Of a stretch of 60,155 nucleotides of DNA, positions 1 through 8,423 are shown in pieces. The notes under the pieces were generated by a model. It was not told the origin of the DNA. It searched no databases and saw nothing but the letters and a program-made list of their open reading frames with translations. This DNA comes from Thalassolituus sp. Its GTDB lineage: Bacteria > Pseudomonadota > Gammaproteobacteria > Pseudomonadales > Oceanobacteraceae. Both the position numbers and the translations under genes were made by a program. The DNA is taken from the NCBI GenBank assembly GCA_006212115.1, contig PDUK01000006.1:1-60155 (forward strand). Direction: 5' to 3'. Position 1 is the stretch's first letter. The number at the start of each line of letters is the position of its first letter.

Positions 1-33
1 TACGGCCGCAGTAAGGAGTGATTTTTTCATCAT
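1..33 (-). CDS. N-terminus of a cobalamin-controlled gene, probably a BtuB-like TonB-dependent receptor (partial)
   Basis: Only the first 11 codons lie in the window: MMKKSLLTAAV, read from 33 down to 1. A lysine pair followed by a hydrophobic run is the start of a signal peptide. The gene lies about 110 bases downstream of a cobalamin riboswitch on the same strand, and the commonest target of that riboswitch in gammaproteobacteria is the outer-membrane receptor BtuB. A cobalt or cobalamin transporter would also fit. The second ATG (position 30) is an equally possible start; the bases before it carry only a weak GGAAT ribosome-binding site. The identity is inferred from context. Confidence 0.5.
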   Translation of the reverse strand, partial: MMKKSLLTAAV

Positions 34-143
34 GATTCCGAATGGTTTTAATGGGCAACCAGTCGGCGGGAAAGAATAGGCGAAGGAGAGCCCTTGAGCT
101 CACTTAGCACCTGTATCGCCCACCGCAATACTGTTGGTTCGGG

Positions 144-321
144 TTCAGGCCGGTATCCGGGCTCACAACCTGACATGACGTCGACCTCAGAACCTTCCCA
201 TGCGAGCACAGTGGTATCTACTGAAGTTCGGGTTGCTTACCGTTGCGGGGGCAGCGCTGGACTTGTCTCGGACGCACCAGTCTTCCCGTTTAACCCTGAC
301 ACGTATGGCAGGGCACCTGAA
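144..321 (-). promoter_or_regulatory. Cobalamin (AdoCbl-type) riboswitch
   Basis: Read on the minus strand, this stretch has the conserved parts of the cobalamin riboswitch in order: AACGGGAA, GGTGCG, GCTGCCCCCGCAACGGTAA (about 235-260), a B12-box-like CCACTG...GGGAAGG (about 190-215), and GAGCCCGGATACCGGCC at the 3' end (about 147-165). The outer stem P1 can form between TTCAGG (316-321) and CCTGAA (144-149). The remaining 110 bases to the gene start show no oligo-U terminator, so control may act on translation. The riboswitch lies between the stop codon of the histidine kinase and the gene leaving the left edge. Confidence 0.9.
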
Positions 322-399
322 TCGCTGCGCAGGGTACCTGTGAGGATGGGGGTGGTCAAGTTGCAGAGGTGCTGAAAGCCACTGCCGTTCGCGTATTTA

Positions 400-2334
400 T
401 CACCCTTCTGAGGGTAGGCAGAGGGCGAAGCAGGCGCCTCCAAGCGTTGCGCGTTTATATGACAGCTGTCCCTGGTGGTGAGAGGTGACAATAAAGTAGG
501 AAACCGAGAGGCCCAGACCGGTGCCATCGCCAACTTCTTTGGTGGTAAAAAACGGTTCGAAGATGTGAGGCGCGACGTCTGCTGGAATCCCGGGGCCATT
601 GTCCTCTACCTCAAGGCAGGTCATTTTATCGCGCCGTGTCGCACGTAGCTTTACTTTAGGGCGCCAGTTTTCACCGCCGTCGTAGTCGTCGAGAGCTTGT
701 TGAGCGTTGCGAAGTAAGTTGAGCAGAACTTGTTCTATTTCGCTTGGAACGCAATGAATCTGTGCGTCACCCGCCGATTCGCCGATATCCAGATCGATGT
801 GCTTCAACGACAGGTCGTTGTGCGCAATATTCAGCGTCGTGTTGATTAATTCTTTTACCGTGATATCGCGTTTCTGCAGGTGATCATTACGGGAAAATTG
901 CAGCATATTGGCAACGATTTTTGCGGCACGTTCACCGGCGTTCTGGATATGATCGAAAAACTGCGGGATTCCCCGTTCATCGAGGTAGGTGTTCAGTACA
1001 TTCAGATCGAGGTTCAGATTGTCAGCCGTTCTCTGGTTCGCGGGTAATTCAGGGTCGAGACGGCGTCGCGTATTCTGGAGGTTTTGTAGAATCGCACCCA
1101 GAGGGTTGTTAATTTCGTGCGCCATGCCTGCTGCAAGCCCGCCGACCGTCATCATTTTCTCGGTCTGTACCATGACTTCCTCCATACGCTGACGCTGGGA
1201 TACGTCGTCAATACGGATAACGAGGCGTGCCTGTTGGCTGTCGCGTAGGGGATATGCAAGGACGTCAGTGACGATGTTTTTGTCATCAAAGCGAATTTTC
1301 ACGCGCTCTGATTTCTTCATCACGGCAACGTCGGTCGCACTGTCGGGTATGAGCTTCAATGGCTGCAATTCAGGAATTAACTGAATCAGTGGCAATCCGG
1401 TGAGCTGCGAGTATTCCATGTTCAGCCAGTCGCCGGCTTGCTCATTGCATTGCACGATTCGATTTCGGGAATCGAGTGCAAACAGAGCGGTGGGCATAGC
1501 ATTCAATATGCCGTCCAGTAATGTCTGTGTGTTGTTCAGCTGGACTTCGACGCTGCGCCGCACGGATACCTCTTTGGCCAGCTCTTCATTCATATGCCGG
1601 GTCTCAGTGGACAATCGTGTAGCGCGCAGTCGGGCGCGTTCGGCTTGTTGGTGGGCGGTTTTGAGATGCTGTGTACGTTGATTTCGTCGCCAGAACAGAT
1701 CGTTGAGCGCCTCTACCAACGGGTGGAGATCCGGATCTCTGCGCTTAAGGGTGATACGACCGTCATCTGTACGCCCGGCGGCCTCGCGAATGTCTTCTAA
1801 CAGATGCAGGTAGGGCGTCTGCTGCCATTGGCGCGTCACCATGTAGAGCATAAAGATCAGTAGGGCAGATACTGTCACAATAACCAGGCTGGTACTCAGC
1901 GTATCCATGTAAAAAAAGCCGGGCAGCGAGAGGTCGTTGCGAATGATCAACAGAAACTCGCGCTCATCGATAATAAACGCGTATTCCAGCCAATCACCGT
2001 TCGCCGGTAAGTCCGATAATAAGCTGCTTAGTTGTGAAGCGCCGTCACCCGAGTGTCCATGCGCAAGACGATGACCGGCACTGTACAGTGCCGCTTCGTT
2101 GATCTGATAGTGCTGGGCCATGTGATACAAGCTGCTTTGAACTGCTTGTAAGCCATCGGGCGATGCGACCAGCTGAGCCTCAACGATGTTGGCCAGGGTA
2201 TTGGATATATCGGGTGCCAGATGCTCACGACCGATCCTTTCTGCCGCGATGATGTAGGCCAGAGTGGCGATTAAAATTACCCCGGAACAGACCAGAACCG
2301 TGGCCAGCATCGACTTCTGGCGCGCCAGCATCAT
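400..2334 (-). CDS. Membrane sensor histidine kinase with PAS domain (orphan)
   Basis: 644-residue two-component sensor kinase of the inner membrane. TM1 is about residues 10-30 and TM2 about 146-166, flanking a periplasmic region of about 115 residues of no recognised family. A HAMP-like or linker coiled coil (about 205-265) and a PAS domain (about 270-385) follow. The HisKA segment has the phospho-acceptor H406 in AHEINNP, and the ATPase domain has the N box (N543), G1 (DNGPGIP, 578-584), F box (FEPFFTT) and G2 (GTGLGLS, 604-610), so it should be active. The HisKA domain carries a long insert between its two helices (about 425-460). The gene starts 19 bases after panE, so it is probably the last gene of that operon. 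No response regulator is adjacent and the signal is unknown. Confidence 0.9.
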   Translation of the reverse strand: MMLARQKSMLATVLVCSGVILIATLAYIIAAERIGREHLAPDISNTLANIVEAQLVASPDGLQAVQSSLYHMAQHYQINEAALYSAGHRLAHGHSGDGASQLSSLLSDLPANGDWLEYAFIIDEREFLLIIRNDLSLPGFFYMDTLSTSLVIVTVSALLIFMLYMVTRQWQQTPYLHLLEDIREAAGRTDDGRITLKRRDPDLHPLVEALNDLFWRRNQRTQHLKTAHQQAERARLRATRLSTETRHMNEELAKEVSVRRSVEVQLNNTQTLLDGILNAMPTALFALDSRNRIVQCNEQAGDWLNMEYSQLTGLPLIQLIPELQPLKLIPDSATDVAVMKKSERVKIRFDDKNIVTDVLAYPLRDSQQARLVIRIDDVSQRQRMEEVMVQTEKMMTVGGLAAGMAHEINNPLGAILQNLQNTRRRLDPELPANQRTADNLNLDLNVLNTYLDERGIPQFFDHIQNAGERAAKIVANMLQFSRNDHLQKRDITVKELINTTLNIAHNDLSLKHIDLDIGESAGDAQIHCVPSEIEQVLLNLLRNAQQALDDYDGGENWRPKVKLRATRRDKMTCLEVEDNGPGIPADVAPHIFEPFFTTKEVGDGTGLGLSVSYFIVTSHHQGQLSYKRATLGGACFALCLPSEG

Positions 2335-2353
2335 GGATTAAACACTCCGGTAG

Positions 2354-3241
2354 TCAGGCTGACCATGTGGCCTCCGTGGCGGACAAAGACGTGTAGAGCT
2401 CGGTGGTTAAGGGCGCACTGAGATCGTGCTCTGCTGCCTGCTTCAATAGATAACCACAGATATAAGGTAACTCAGTTGGCCGTCGATGCAATACATCCTG
2501 ATACGTCGAAGAGCGATTTTGGGCGGTTGCCAGAGCAACTTGCTCAGCTCGCTGAGGGATTGAAAAGTCAGTATTCCACTTTAACTGCTTAAATAGTTCG
2601 TCGACCTCTGTGCTGAGCGTGTCGAAGTGGTGGCGGTAATCTGCATTGGACAGCAATTCACCGTTGTAGCATTGATAATATGCCGTCAGAGGATTAATGA
2701 TCGCATTGATGGCCAGTTTTTCCTTCAGCACTTTGTGAATGTCCGGGCTCAGCGTCATCGAAGGTGGCAGTTTGTCGGCTTGTTCAACACATTCATGCTG
2801 CCAAGGACCAATAACGGTGTGGCCTTTTCCTGCATGTACGACGTGACCTTCTTCCGCGTGGTACGCCCCCTCAGTTGATGAACCAACCCACAGCTGCGGA
2901 GCGCTGTGCTGGGTCTCAAGCCATAGAGCGACCTCGGCTTGTTGTCCCATACCGTTCTGAAGCAAAAGCAGATTTTTTACGGCAGAAAGTTGGCTTTCTA
3001 TTCCTTTGAGTGCGGTTAAGGTAGAGGCGGCTTTGGTGGTTACGATCAACCAATCTACTTGGGAGCCCTGCCAGGATGTTGAGGAAAAAAGCGTCGGCTC
3101 GGACGCACCGTATTCCAGTAACGAAAGACGTTCTTGCTGGTTACGGTTGATGGTGAATAACTCATGAGATCGGCAATACCAGGCGATCAGAGTCCCAAGA
3201 GCACCTGTGCCCAGTACGGCGATATGTTGTATTGATGTCAT
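2354..3241 (-). CDS. panE: 2-dehydropantoate 2-reductase (ketopantoate reductase)
   Basis: Cytosolic NADPH-dependent enzyme that reduces ketopantoate to pantoate in pantothenate and coenzyme A synthesis. Numbering from the ATG at 3241 (295 residues), the N-terminal Rossmann fold has GTGALG at residues 11-16. The C-terminal helical domain has the family signature KLAINAIINPLTA, whose lysine (K175) corresponds to the catalytic lysine, followed by NGELL, SSTYQD and TELPYICG. E. coli PanE has 303 residues. A GTG at 3268 would add nine residues before the fold begins, so the ATG is preferred. Neither start has a strong ribosome-binding site; a TATAAT ends six bases before the ATG. The gene sits between the RAYT-like gene and the histidine kinase. 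Confidence 0.92.
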   Translation of the reverse strand: MTSIQHIAVLGTGALGTLIAWYCRSHELFTINRNQQERLSLLEYGASEPTLFSSTSWQGSQVDWLIVTTKAASTLTALKGIESQLSAVKNLLLLQNGMGQQAEVALWLETQHSAPQLWVGSSTEGAYHAEEGHVVHAGKGHTVIGPWQHECVEQADKLPPSMTLSPDIHKVLKEKLAINAIINPLTAYYQCYNGELLSNADYRHHFDTLSTEVDELFKQLKWNTDFSIPQRAEQVALATAQNRSSTYQDVLHRRPTELPYICGYLLKQAAEHDLSAPLTTELYTSLSATEATWSA

Positions 3242-3282
3242 GTTCTGATTATAGGGCGATGACACCACATTGGAACACAGTC

Positions 3283-4329
3283 TTATTGATTGGCGGCGTA
3301 GGTGTCGCTTTCTTTTTCCCGCTGCTCATTGTCTTCCTGATGTTTACCTTCAGTCGGTAATTCTGACGTCTCCGCTTCGGCATGATCATCTGGTTGGGTT
3401 CGGGGGACGGGCGTCCACAGGCTCTGCAGTTTATCCAGCAGGGACTGCGGGTGGTCTGCACTGATTCCCCTTAACCAGAGTGGGATGATGGCATCGTCTT
3501 CGCGCAGTAACTTGGCCACGGTTTCGTGGTTCAGTTGGCGTTGAGTCAGTAACCATGCCACGAGTGGCATCAGGCGCTGATATTGTCGGCGGAAGTGCCG
3601 GTCCTGTAGAGACTCCGATGTAACACCAAAGCGATCGGATATCAGTTTGATGGCATCGTCTGTGAGTCTCTGGAGCTCGCTTTCACTGCGCTCGGGTTCT
3701 TTGAGGCCCGCGCGGGCGATTTGCTTGTCGGCGAGCGCGGCTCGACCAAACAAGAGATAGGTCTCGTGATCGCTTTGCTCAAGATGAATCAGATGTTCAT
3801 GTGGGGCGTCCATCAGAGACGCATAGCGCAGCGCCCGGTTATGCCGTGTCTGACACAGTTGATTCAAGGCGCGTCCGCAGTCGAGCCAGTCTGGCGCATT
3901 CAGAGAGCGGTAATAGTGATCGCTACTCCAGGGGTACATACTGGCGTCTGGCAGCAGCTGTCGCTGAACGGGTAGATAGTGCAAGGTTACGATAAGAGTT
4001 ACCAGGGCCACATTTTCATCGATCAGAACCGGACGGACTTCTTCTGATATGACGGCTCGCGAGGCTTCCCAGATACGTTCGTGCTGATCAGCGAAGGCAT
4101 TGCGTATCTCTTCAATGATTTCCGGCCAGTCGCGTTTGCAGTCCATCACGCAATGAATTTCGTTATCGAACAGCGTATAGGCAAGCAGTGTGGTACCTGA
4201 TACTTGGCTCAGAATCCGTGTGCCGTAGTCGTATTCAAGAACGGAGCGGAAGATCGGTTGCTGGCGTGTTCCAGACAGCCTGAAATAGTAGATGCCGGGG
4301 CCATGAAGGAGAGTGTGGCTCGGATTCAT
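3283..4329 (-). CDS. Degenerate RAYT (REP-associated tyrosine transposase)-like protein, probably domesticated
   Basis: 348 residues from the ATG at 4329, which has GGAG ten bases upstream; a TTG (4347) and an ATG (4338) upstream are alternatives. The N-terminal half follows the layout of Y1/TnpA_REP proteins: an opening like YYFRLSGTRQQPIF, then a strand with NEIHCVM where active enzymes have NHVHLLL, then LPVQRQLLP followed by YPWSSDHYY, parallel to the family's NPVRAGLV and YxWSSYRAY. Aligned by eye, one of the two metal-binding histidines and the catalytic tyrosine appear to be replaced. The second half (about 190-290) is helical and could be DNA-binding, as in RAYTs. The tail is acidic and polar. 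Function is unknown; a nicking role looks unlikely. It is the first gene of the panE run. Confidence 0.55.
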   Translation of the reverse strand: MNPSHTLLHGPGIYYFRLSGTRQQPIFRSVLEYDYGTRILSQVSGTTLLAYTLFDNEIHCVMDCKRDWPEIIEEIRNAFADQHERIWEASRAVISEEVRPVLIDENVALVTLIVTLHYLPVQRQLLPDASMYPWSSDHYYRSLNAPDWLDCGRALNQLCQTRHNRALRYASLMDAPHEHLIHLEQSDHETYLLFGRAALADKQIARAGLKEPERSESELQRLTDDAIKLISDRFGVTSESLQDRHFRRQYQRLMPLVAWLLTQRQLNHETVAKLLREDDAIIPLWLRGISADHPQSLLDKLQSLWTPVPRTQPDDHAEAETSELPTEGKHQEDNEQREKESDTYAANQ

Positions 4330-4458
4330 ATCGCGCATGCTCCGCAAAGGGACGAATTTCCCTTTAAGCCTAGTGGGTTCTGGTGTAATCGCCAGTTGTC
4401 CCGCTTTGCAATATCCGGGGCGGCAAGGTATATATGCCTCATTTACAGGAGATTGATT

Positions 4459-4944
4459 ATGCCCTCGTTTGACGTGGTATCAGAAGTAGACAAGCACGAA
4501 GCCCAGAACGCCGTTGATCAGGCGAATCGCGAGCTCAGCACCCGTTTCGATTTTCGTGGCGTCAGCGCCAGCTTCGAACTGAATGACTTTGCCGTTGCTA
4601 TGGTGGCGGACAACAACACTCAGATTGAACAGATGAAATCCATGTTGATGGGTGCCATGACGAAGCGCTCGATTAAAGTGAACTGTCTCGAGTTCAGTGA
4701 CCCAAGTGGTGTCGGCAAGCAGACTAAGGTCACTGCCACCATGCGCCAGGGAATCGATAAAGAGCTGGGCAAAAAGATGGTGAAAATGATCAAAGACAGC
4801 AAAATCAAAGTGCAGGCCAGCATTCAGGGCGATACCGTCCGTGTGACCGGTAAAAAACGCGATGATTTGCAGCAGGTGATGGCGATGTTCCGTTCGGACG
4901 ATTCCATCGACATGCCGTTGGCCTTCAAAAACTTTAAAGACTGA
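4459..4944 (+). CDS. yajQ: YajQ-family nucleotide-binding protein
   Basis: 161 residues, close to the E. coli length of 163. It opens MPSFDVVSEVDKHE and has the family's RFDFRG, a lysine-rich middle and the RVTGKKRDDLQ segment. The fold is two ferredoxin-like modules; family members bind nucleotides, and the Xanthomonas homologue binds cyclic di-GMP and acts through a LysR-type regulator. Whether that holds here is unknown. The ATG at 4459 is chosen because AGGAG lies seven bases upstream and the protein begins with the conserved residues; longer readings have no homologous extension. It is divergent from the RAYT-like gene and eight bases ahead of the permease gene, so the two are probably co-transcribed. 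Confidence 0.93.
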   Translation: MPSFDVVSEVDKHEAQNAVDQANRELSTRFDFRGVSASFELNDFAVAMVADNNTQIEQMKSMLMGAMTKRSIKVNCLEFSDPSGVGKQTKVTATMRQGIDKELGKKMVKMIKDSKIKVQASIQGDTVRVTGKKRDDLQQVMAMFRSDDSIDMPLAFKNFKD

Positions 4945-4952
4945 TCATTACC

Positions 4953-6278
4953 ATGACTGGGTTACCGTTGCGGTCACTGCTGCGGGAGCCCCGTCTGCGG
5001 ATGATCTTTTTACTGGGCATCTGCAGTGGGTTTCCGTGGGTGCTTATCGGCTCGGCCATGACCGGTTGGCTGACCGACGCGGGCCTGTCCCGTACCAGCA
5101 TCGGGCTGTTCGGCTCGATCTTTTTTGTATACGCGATTAACTTTCTCTGGGCGCCGGTCATCGACCGTTTCCGTTTACCGCTGTTTCGCCATCTGGGCGA
5201 CCGTAAATCCTGGATTGTTTTTTTATTACTGATCATGACGGCGGCCTGTGCGGCCATGAGCCTGATTTCACCGCAGGCCGATATGCTGTGGTTGAGTTTG
5301 TTGGCCATGACCATTGCGTTGGCATCGGCGACTTGTGATATCGCCATTGATGGTTTTCGGGTAGACAGTCTCGACCCTGACACCGAAGCACCATTAATTC
5401 CCTATGCCGCCGCTTTCGCCACCAGTGGCTGGTGGACCGGCTACAGCCTATTGGGTGCTGCGGCGTTTTATATGAAAGGCCTGTCGGACATGAGTTGGGC
5501 GTCGGTATTTTCTTATCTGGCGTTGTTCTGCCTGATGATGACGGCCGTCGTGGTCCTGTTTGTTGAGCGTGATAGCCGACGCCTCGCCCAGCTCGAAAAG
5601 AAAGCCGCTGCCTTGGGGCAGGGCGTGTGGGCGCAGATTCGCTTTACTTTAATTGAGCCTTTTCGTGCGCTGGTACAACGCTACGGCAGCACCATTGTGA
5701 TTCTGCTGTTGTCGTTTTTGTTTACCTTCAAAATGGGTGAGGCCTTTTTGGGGCGCATGTCGATTACCTTTTACAAGGAGATCGGATTCAGCGACGCTCA
5801 GATTGCCACTTACTCTAAAATGGTGACCTGGTGGGTCACCATCGTATTCAGCTTAATCGGTGCGTATTTTAATCACCGTTTGGGTATTTTCCGTGGCTTA
5901 CTGATTGGTGGTCTGGCCATGGCCGCGACCAATCTCTTGTTTGCCTGGATCGCACTGGCAGGCCCGAAAGAGAGCCTGTATCTGTTGGCGGTGATTGCGG
6001 ACGGCTTTACCAGTGCGTTCGCGACTGTGGTGTTGGTGAGCTTTGTGACCCTGCTGACGGATCGCGTATTTTCGGCGACTCAGTATGCCTTACTGGCGTC
6101 CATCGCCAACTTTGGGCGCACGACCGTGTCCGGTGGCAGTGGCTATGTAGTGGACTTGCTGAATGGCGATTGGGCGACTTTCTTTGTGTTAACCACCTTG
6201 ATGGTGTTACCTAGCTTGCTGATTTTGTGGTGGTTGATCCGCCGCTTGCAGGCACGGCAATTTATTGATCGCTCCTGA
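4953..6278 (+). CDS. AmpG-like major facilitator permease
   Basis: 441 residues with about 12 hydrophobic segments. The start, with SGFPWVLIGSAMTGWLTDAGLSRTSIGLFGSIFFVY followed by FLWAPVIDR, split here as SGFPWVL, WLTDAGLS, IGLF and FLWAPVIDR, matches the AmpG subgroup. AmpG carries anhydro-muropeptides from periplasm to cytosol for cell-wall recycling, and in some bacteria this feeds AmpC beta-lactamase induction. No cell-wall recycling or ampR/ampC genes are adjacent, so the substrate is inferred from family only. The gene begins eight bases after yajQ and ends about 25 bases before a strong bidirectional terminator. Confidence 0.75.
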   Translation: MTGLPLRSLLREPRLRMIFLLGICSGFPWVLIGSAMTGWLTDAGLSRTSIGLFGSIFFVYAINFLWAPVIDRFRLPLFRHLGDRKSWIVFLLLIMTAACAAMSLISPQADMLWLSLLAMTIALASATCDIAIDGFRVDSLDPDTEAPLIPYAAAFATSGWWTGYSLLGAAAFYMKGLSDMSWASVFSYLALFCLMMTAVVVLFVERDSRRLAQLEKKAAALGQGVWAQIRFTLIEPFRALVQRYGSTIVILLLSFLFTFKMGEAFLGRMSITFYKEIGFSDAQIATYSKMVTWWVTIVFSLIGAYFNHRLGIFRGLLIGGLAMAATNLLFAWIALAGPKESLYLLAVIADGFTSAFATVVLVSFVTLLTDRVFSATQYALLASIANFGRTTVSGGSGYVVDLLNGDWATFFVLTTLMVLPSLLILWWLIRRLQARQFIDRS

Positions 6279-6303
6279 GTTAAAAGTCAGTGAGGAATGC
6301 ATA

Positions 6304-6343
6304 AAAAAACGCGCCTGAGTCTGTCGATTCAGGCGCGTTTTTT
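6304..6343. terminator. Bidirectional rho-independent terminator
   Basis: A 15-base perfect inverted repeat (AAAAAACGCGCCTGA at 6304-6318 and its complement at 6329-6343) around a 10-base loop. The A and T runs at its ends give a U tract in both directions. It lies between the convergent permease gene and the secreted-protein gene and can serve both. Confidence 0.95.
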
Positions 6344-6388
6344 ATATGTGACTTACACAATTTATGTATCAGTCACAAAAGCAGCGTA

Positions 6389-8233
6389 TTAGCGGATACG
6401 TACTGGCTTTTTTGCAATCACAGTCGCGGCATGCGGGTCACTGCGTTCAGCGCCAGTGTAAGCATGGCCACCGGCGGCAGAGACTGGCGCGGTATCGACG
6501 GTATTAGTCGAGCGCAGCACGCCCACTAAGCGACCACTCTGACCGCCTTGAGTAATTTCCACGATGCCTACGCCCGGGCAAGAACCCTGTGCCGAGTGAG
6601 TCACGGATACTGGCGTTGGGCCACGCAGAGCGACCATGAAGTAACGGCCGTCTGGGGTGATTTCCATCAGATCCGGTGCTGGGTCGTTGGCAGGCAGGCC
6701 GATATCATCGCCAACGGACGCCGCCAGACATGGGCCATCGCCATTGCCCTGGCCATCCGCTGAGGTCAGGTCGTACGTCGTACGTGTGTGCGTTACGGTA
6801 TCGAAGACTTCGACCGTGTTCTGAATGCGATCCACGTTGTGTACGTAGCGTTCGTCCAATGTGGCGTCGGCACCGTGCGCGTCGCGGCGGGTGGTAATGC
6901 CCGGTAACTGGCCAGAATTGTTAGCGCTGATTGCTCCGTCCATATTGCCGCCGGTGCTGGTGTTGGTGCTGTCTTTAAACAGGGTCACTGGCATGGGCGA
7001 GTTTTCGGATTGTGGCGTGCTGAATGCCGCATCGTCGATGGAGTACATGGTGAATACGGACTGAGTCGCGCCAGCACCTGAAGCTGATACACCGGCGTTA
7101 ACGAACATCTGGCCGTTGGCTTCAACCCCGCCACAACCGGCGCCATTCACGGCCTGATTGCCGTATTCGCCAACAATGCTCATTGGTGTAGTGCTGTGAT
7201 CGGCAACGATCAGACCGCCGCCACCTAAAGTGACATAAACGTTTTCGTTGCTGCTTGCGACTGGGCAGATGATGACGTTATTCGGGCGGCCACCGAGAGC
7301 ACCGTCAGCGCCATCAGTACAGCCGTTTTCTTTACAGACACCGTTCGGGGTCAGGTCTGCAAAAGCAGCGTCAACGTAGTCGCCAGTGATGTCGCCTTTG
7401 AGCGGCCAGCCCCAGGCGTTGGCGCCTTTAAATACCGTGGCTGAGCTGGTGACTTCCATGTTTTTACCGACACCCAGAGAGGCGCTGCGGTCGAAGCTCA
7501 GGTTGGTAATGCGGCCTTTGCGATTACGCTCAACATTGATGCGCTCCAGCACTTTGCCGTGCAGGTTTGCAATTAGGATGGCGTTGCCGTCTTCGCTCCA
7601 GAACGACATGTGAACACTGCGGGTATCGTTGCCAGCGACGTTCGTGCCAGTCACCCTGAACAGGCCCACGGCGGCTTTGGTCTGGCGATCAATAATGCCA
7701 ACGTAGCCACCGGACGGCGCAAAGATATTGGCATTCAGGTAGCGCTGTTGCGGGTCAGGCAGCATGCCGTGCAGGCGGCCAAAACCGTTCAGATCGGCGA
7801 GGGTATTGCCGGTTGGCTGGCCGTCAGCGTCGTATTCTTCGAGCGTGCCCGGAAACACATCCAGCAGGTTACAAGGGCCCGTCGCAGCAGGGTTCAGCAT
7901 GTCTGGACCACAGGGCAGGGACACAGCGTCAGGACCGCCTTTTAACTGGCGCTTAACGTCTTTGGAATCCCATACCCAGATCCAGCTGCCTTCGATGCCG
8001 CGTGATGCGACGCCCGGTACGGAGTTGGACTGGTCAGAGGCCCAGACTTCGTAACCTGCGCGTGTGTGGCGCTTTTTCCAGAAGCTGGTGGCGGATGATT
8101 TGTGTTGAGAGTGGAATTCATCTTTGTGCGAACCCGCGCTGGCCGGTAAAGCCATCGTCAGTGCGACGCCGGCCACTGTTGCGAGTGGGGCCAGTTTTGT
8201 GAGCCCGATTTTGGTAAGAATATTACGCTTCAT
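6389..8233 (-). CDS. Secreted protein of unknown function, possibly a beta-propeller
   Basis: 614 residues from the ATG at 8233, which has AAGGAGG eight bases upstream. A long signal peptide ends in ASA (residues 31-33). The mature part is rich in Gly, Asn, Asp and Thr and contains repeated blade-like stretches such as GYVGIIDRQTKAAVGLFRV, AILIANLHGKVLERINVE, NVYVTLGGGGLIVAD, NTVEVFDTVTHTRTTYDL and RYFMVALRGPTPVSV. This is the pattern of YVTN-type or lactonase-like propellers, in which each blade names a quantity and then a change. Several cysteines (for example in CKENGC and CGPDM) could form disulphides. I do not recognise a specific family. It is a single gene with its own terminator, convergent with the permease gene, and lies downstream of dnaE2 after about 190 bases. 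Confidence 0.75.
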   Translation of the reverse strand: MKRNILTKIGLTKLAPLATVAGVALTMALPASAGSHKDEFHSQHKSSATSFWKKRHTRAGYEVWASDQSNSVPGVASRGIEGSWIWVWDSKDVKRQLKGGPDAVSLPCGPDMLNPAATGPCNLLDVFPGTLEEYDADGQPTGNTLADLNGFGRLHGMLPDPQQRYLNANIFAPSGGYVGIIDRQTKAAVGLFRVTGTNVAGNDTRSVHMSFWSEDGNAILIANLHGKVLERINVERNRKGRITNLSFDRSASLGVGKNMEVTSSATVFKGANAWGWPLKGDITGDYVDAAFADLTPNGVCKENGCTDGADGALGGRPNNVIICPVASSNENVYVTLGGGGLIVADHSTTPMSIVGEYGNQAVNGAGCGGVEANGQMFVNAGVSASGAGATQSVFTMYSIDDAAFSTPQSENSPMPVTLFKDSTNTSTGGNMDGAISANNSGQLPGITTRRDAHGADATLDERYVHNVDRIQNTVEVFDTVTHTRTTYDLTSADGQGNGDGPCLAASVGDDIGLPANDPAPDLMEITPDGRYFMVALRGPTPVSVTHSAQGSCPGVGIVEITQGGQSGRLVGVLRSTNTVDTAPVSAAGGHAYTGAERSDPHAATVIAKKPVRIR

Positions 8234-8423
8234 GCGTCGTGCCTCCTTGGTCAATATCGATGTGATCCAGGCGGATCATTCGGGTTTTTATTCAGTGCTT
8301 TTCAGGGCGCTGAATATACCGTCCGATGTCGTGGTTGGACACTCAATGTGTACACGAAGCGCGATGAAGAGGCGCTATTGGCCGGGTTTGTAATTAGTCA
8401 TAAAGAGACAATTCTTATTGTTG

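Noticed and set aside
94-375. Plus-strand 93-codon reading frame near the left edge
   Set aside because: It lies across the cobalamin riboswitch on the other strand, has no ribosome-binding site and no recognisable protein pattern.
4204-4458. Extended yajQ reading frame upstream
   Set aside because: It runs antisense across the start of the RAYT-like gene and adds residues not found in YajQ; AGGAG before 4459 decides the start.
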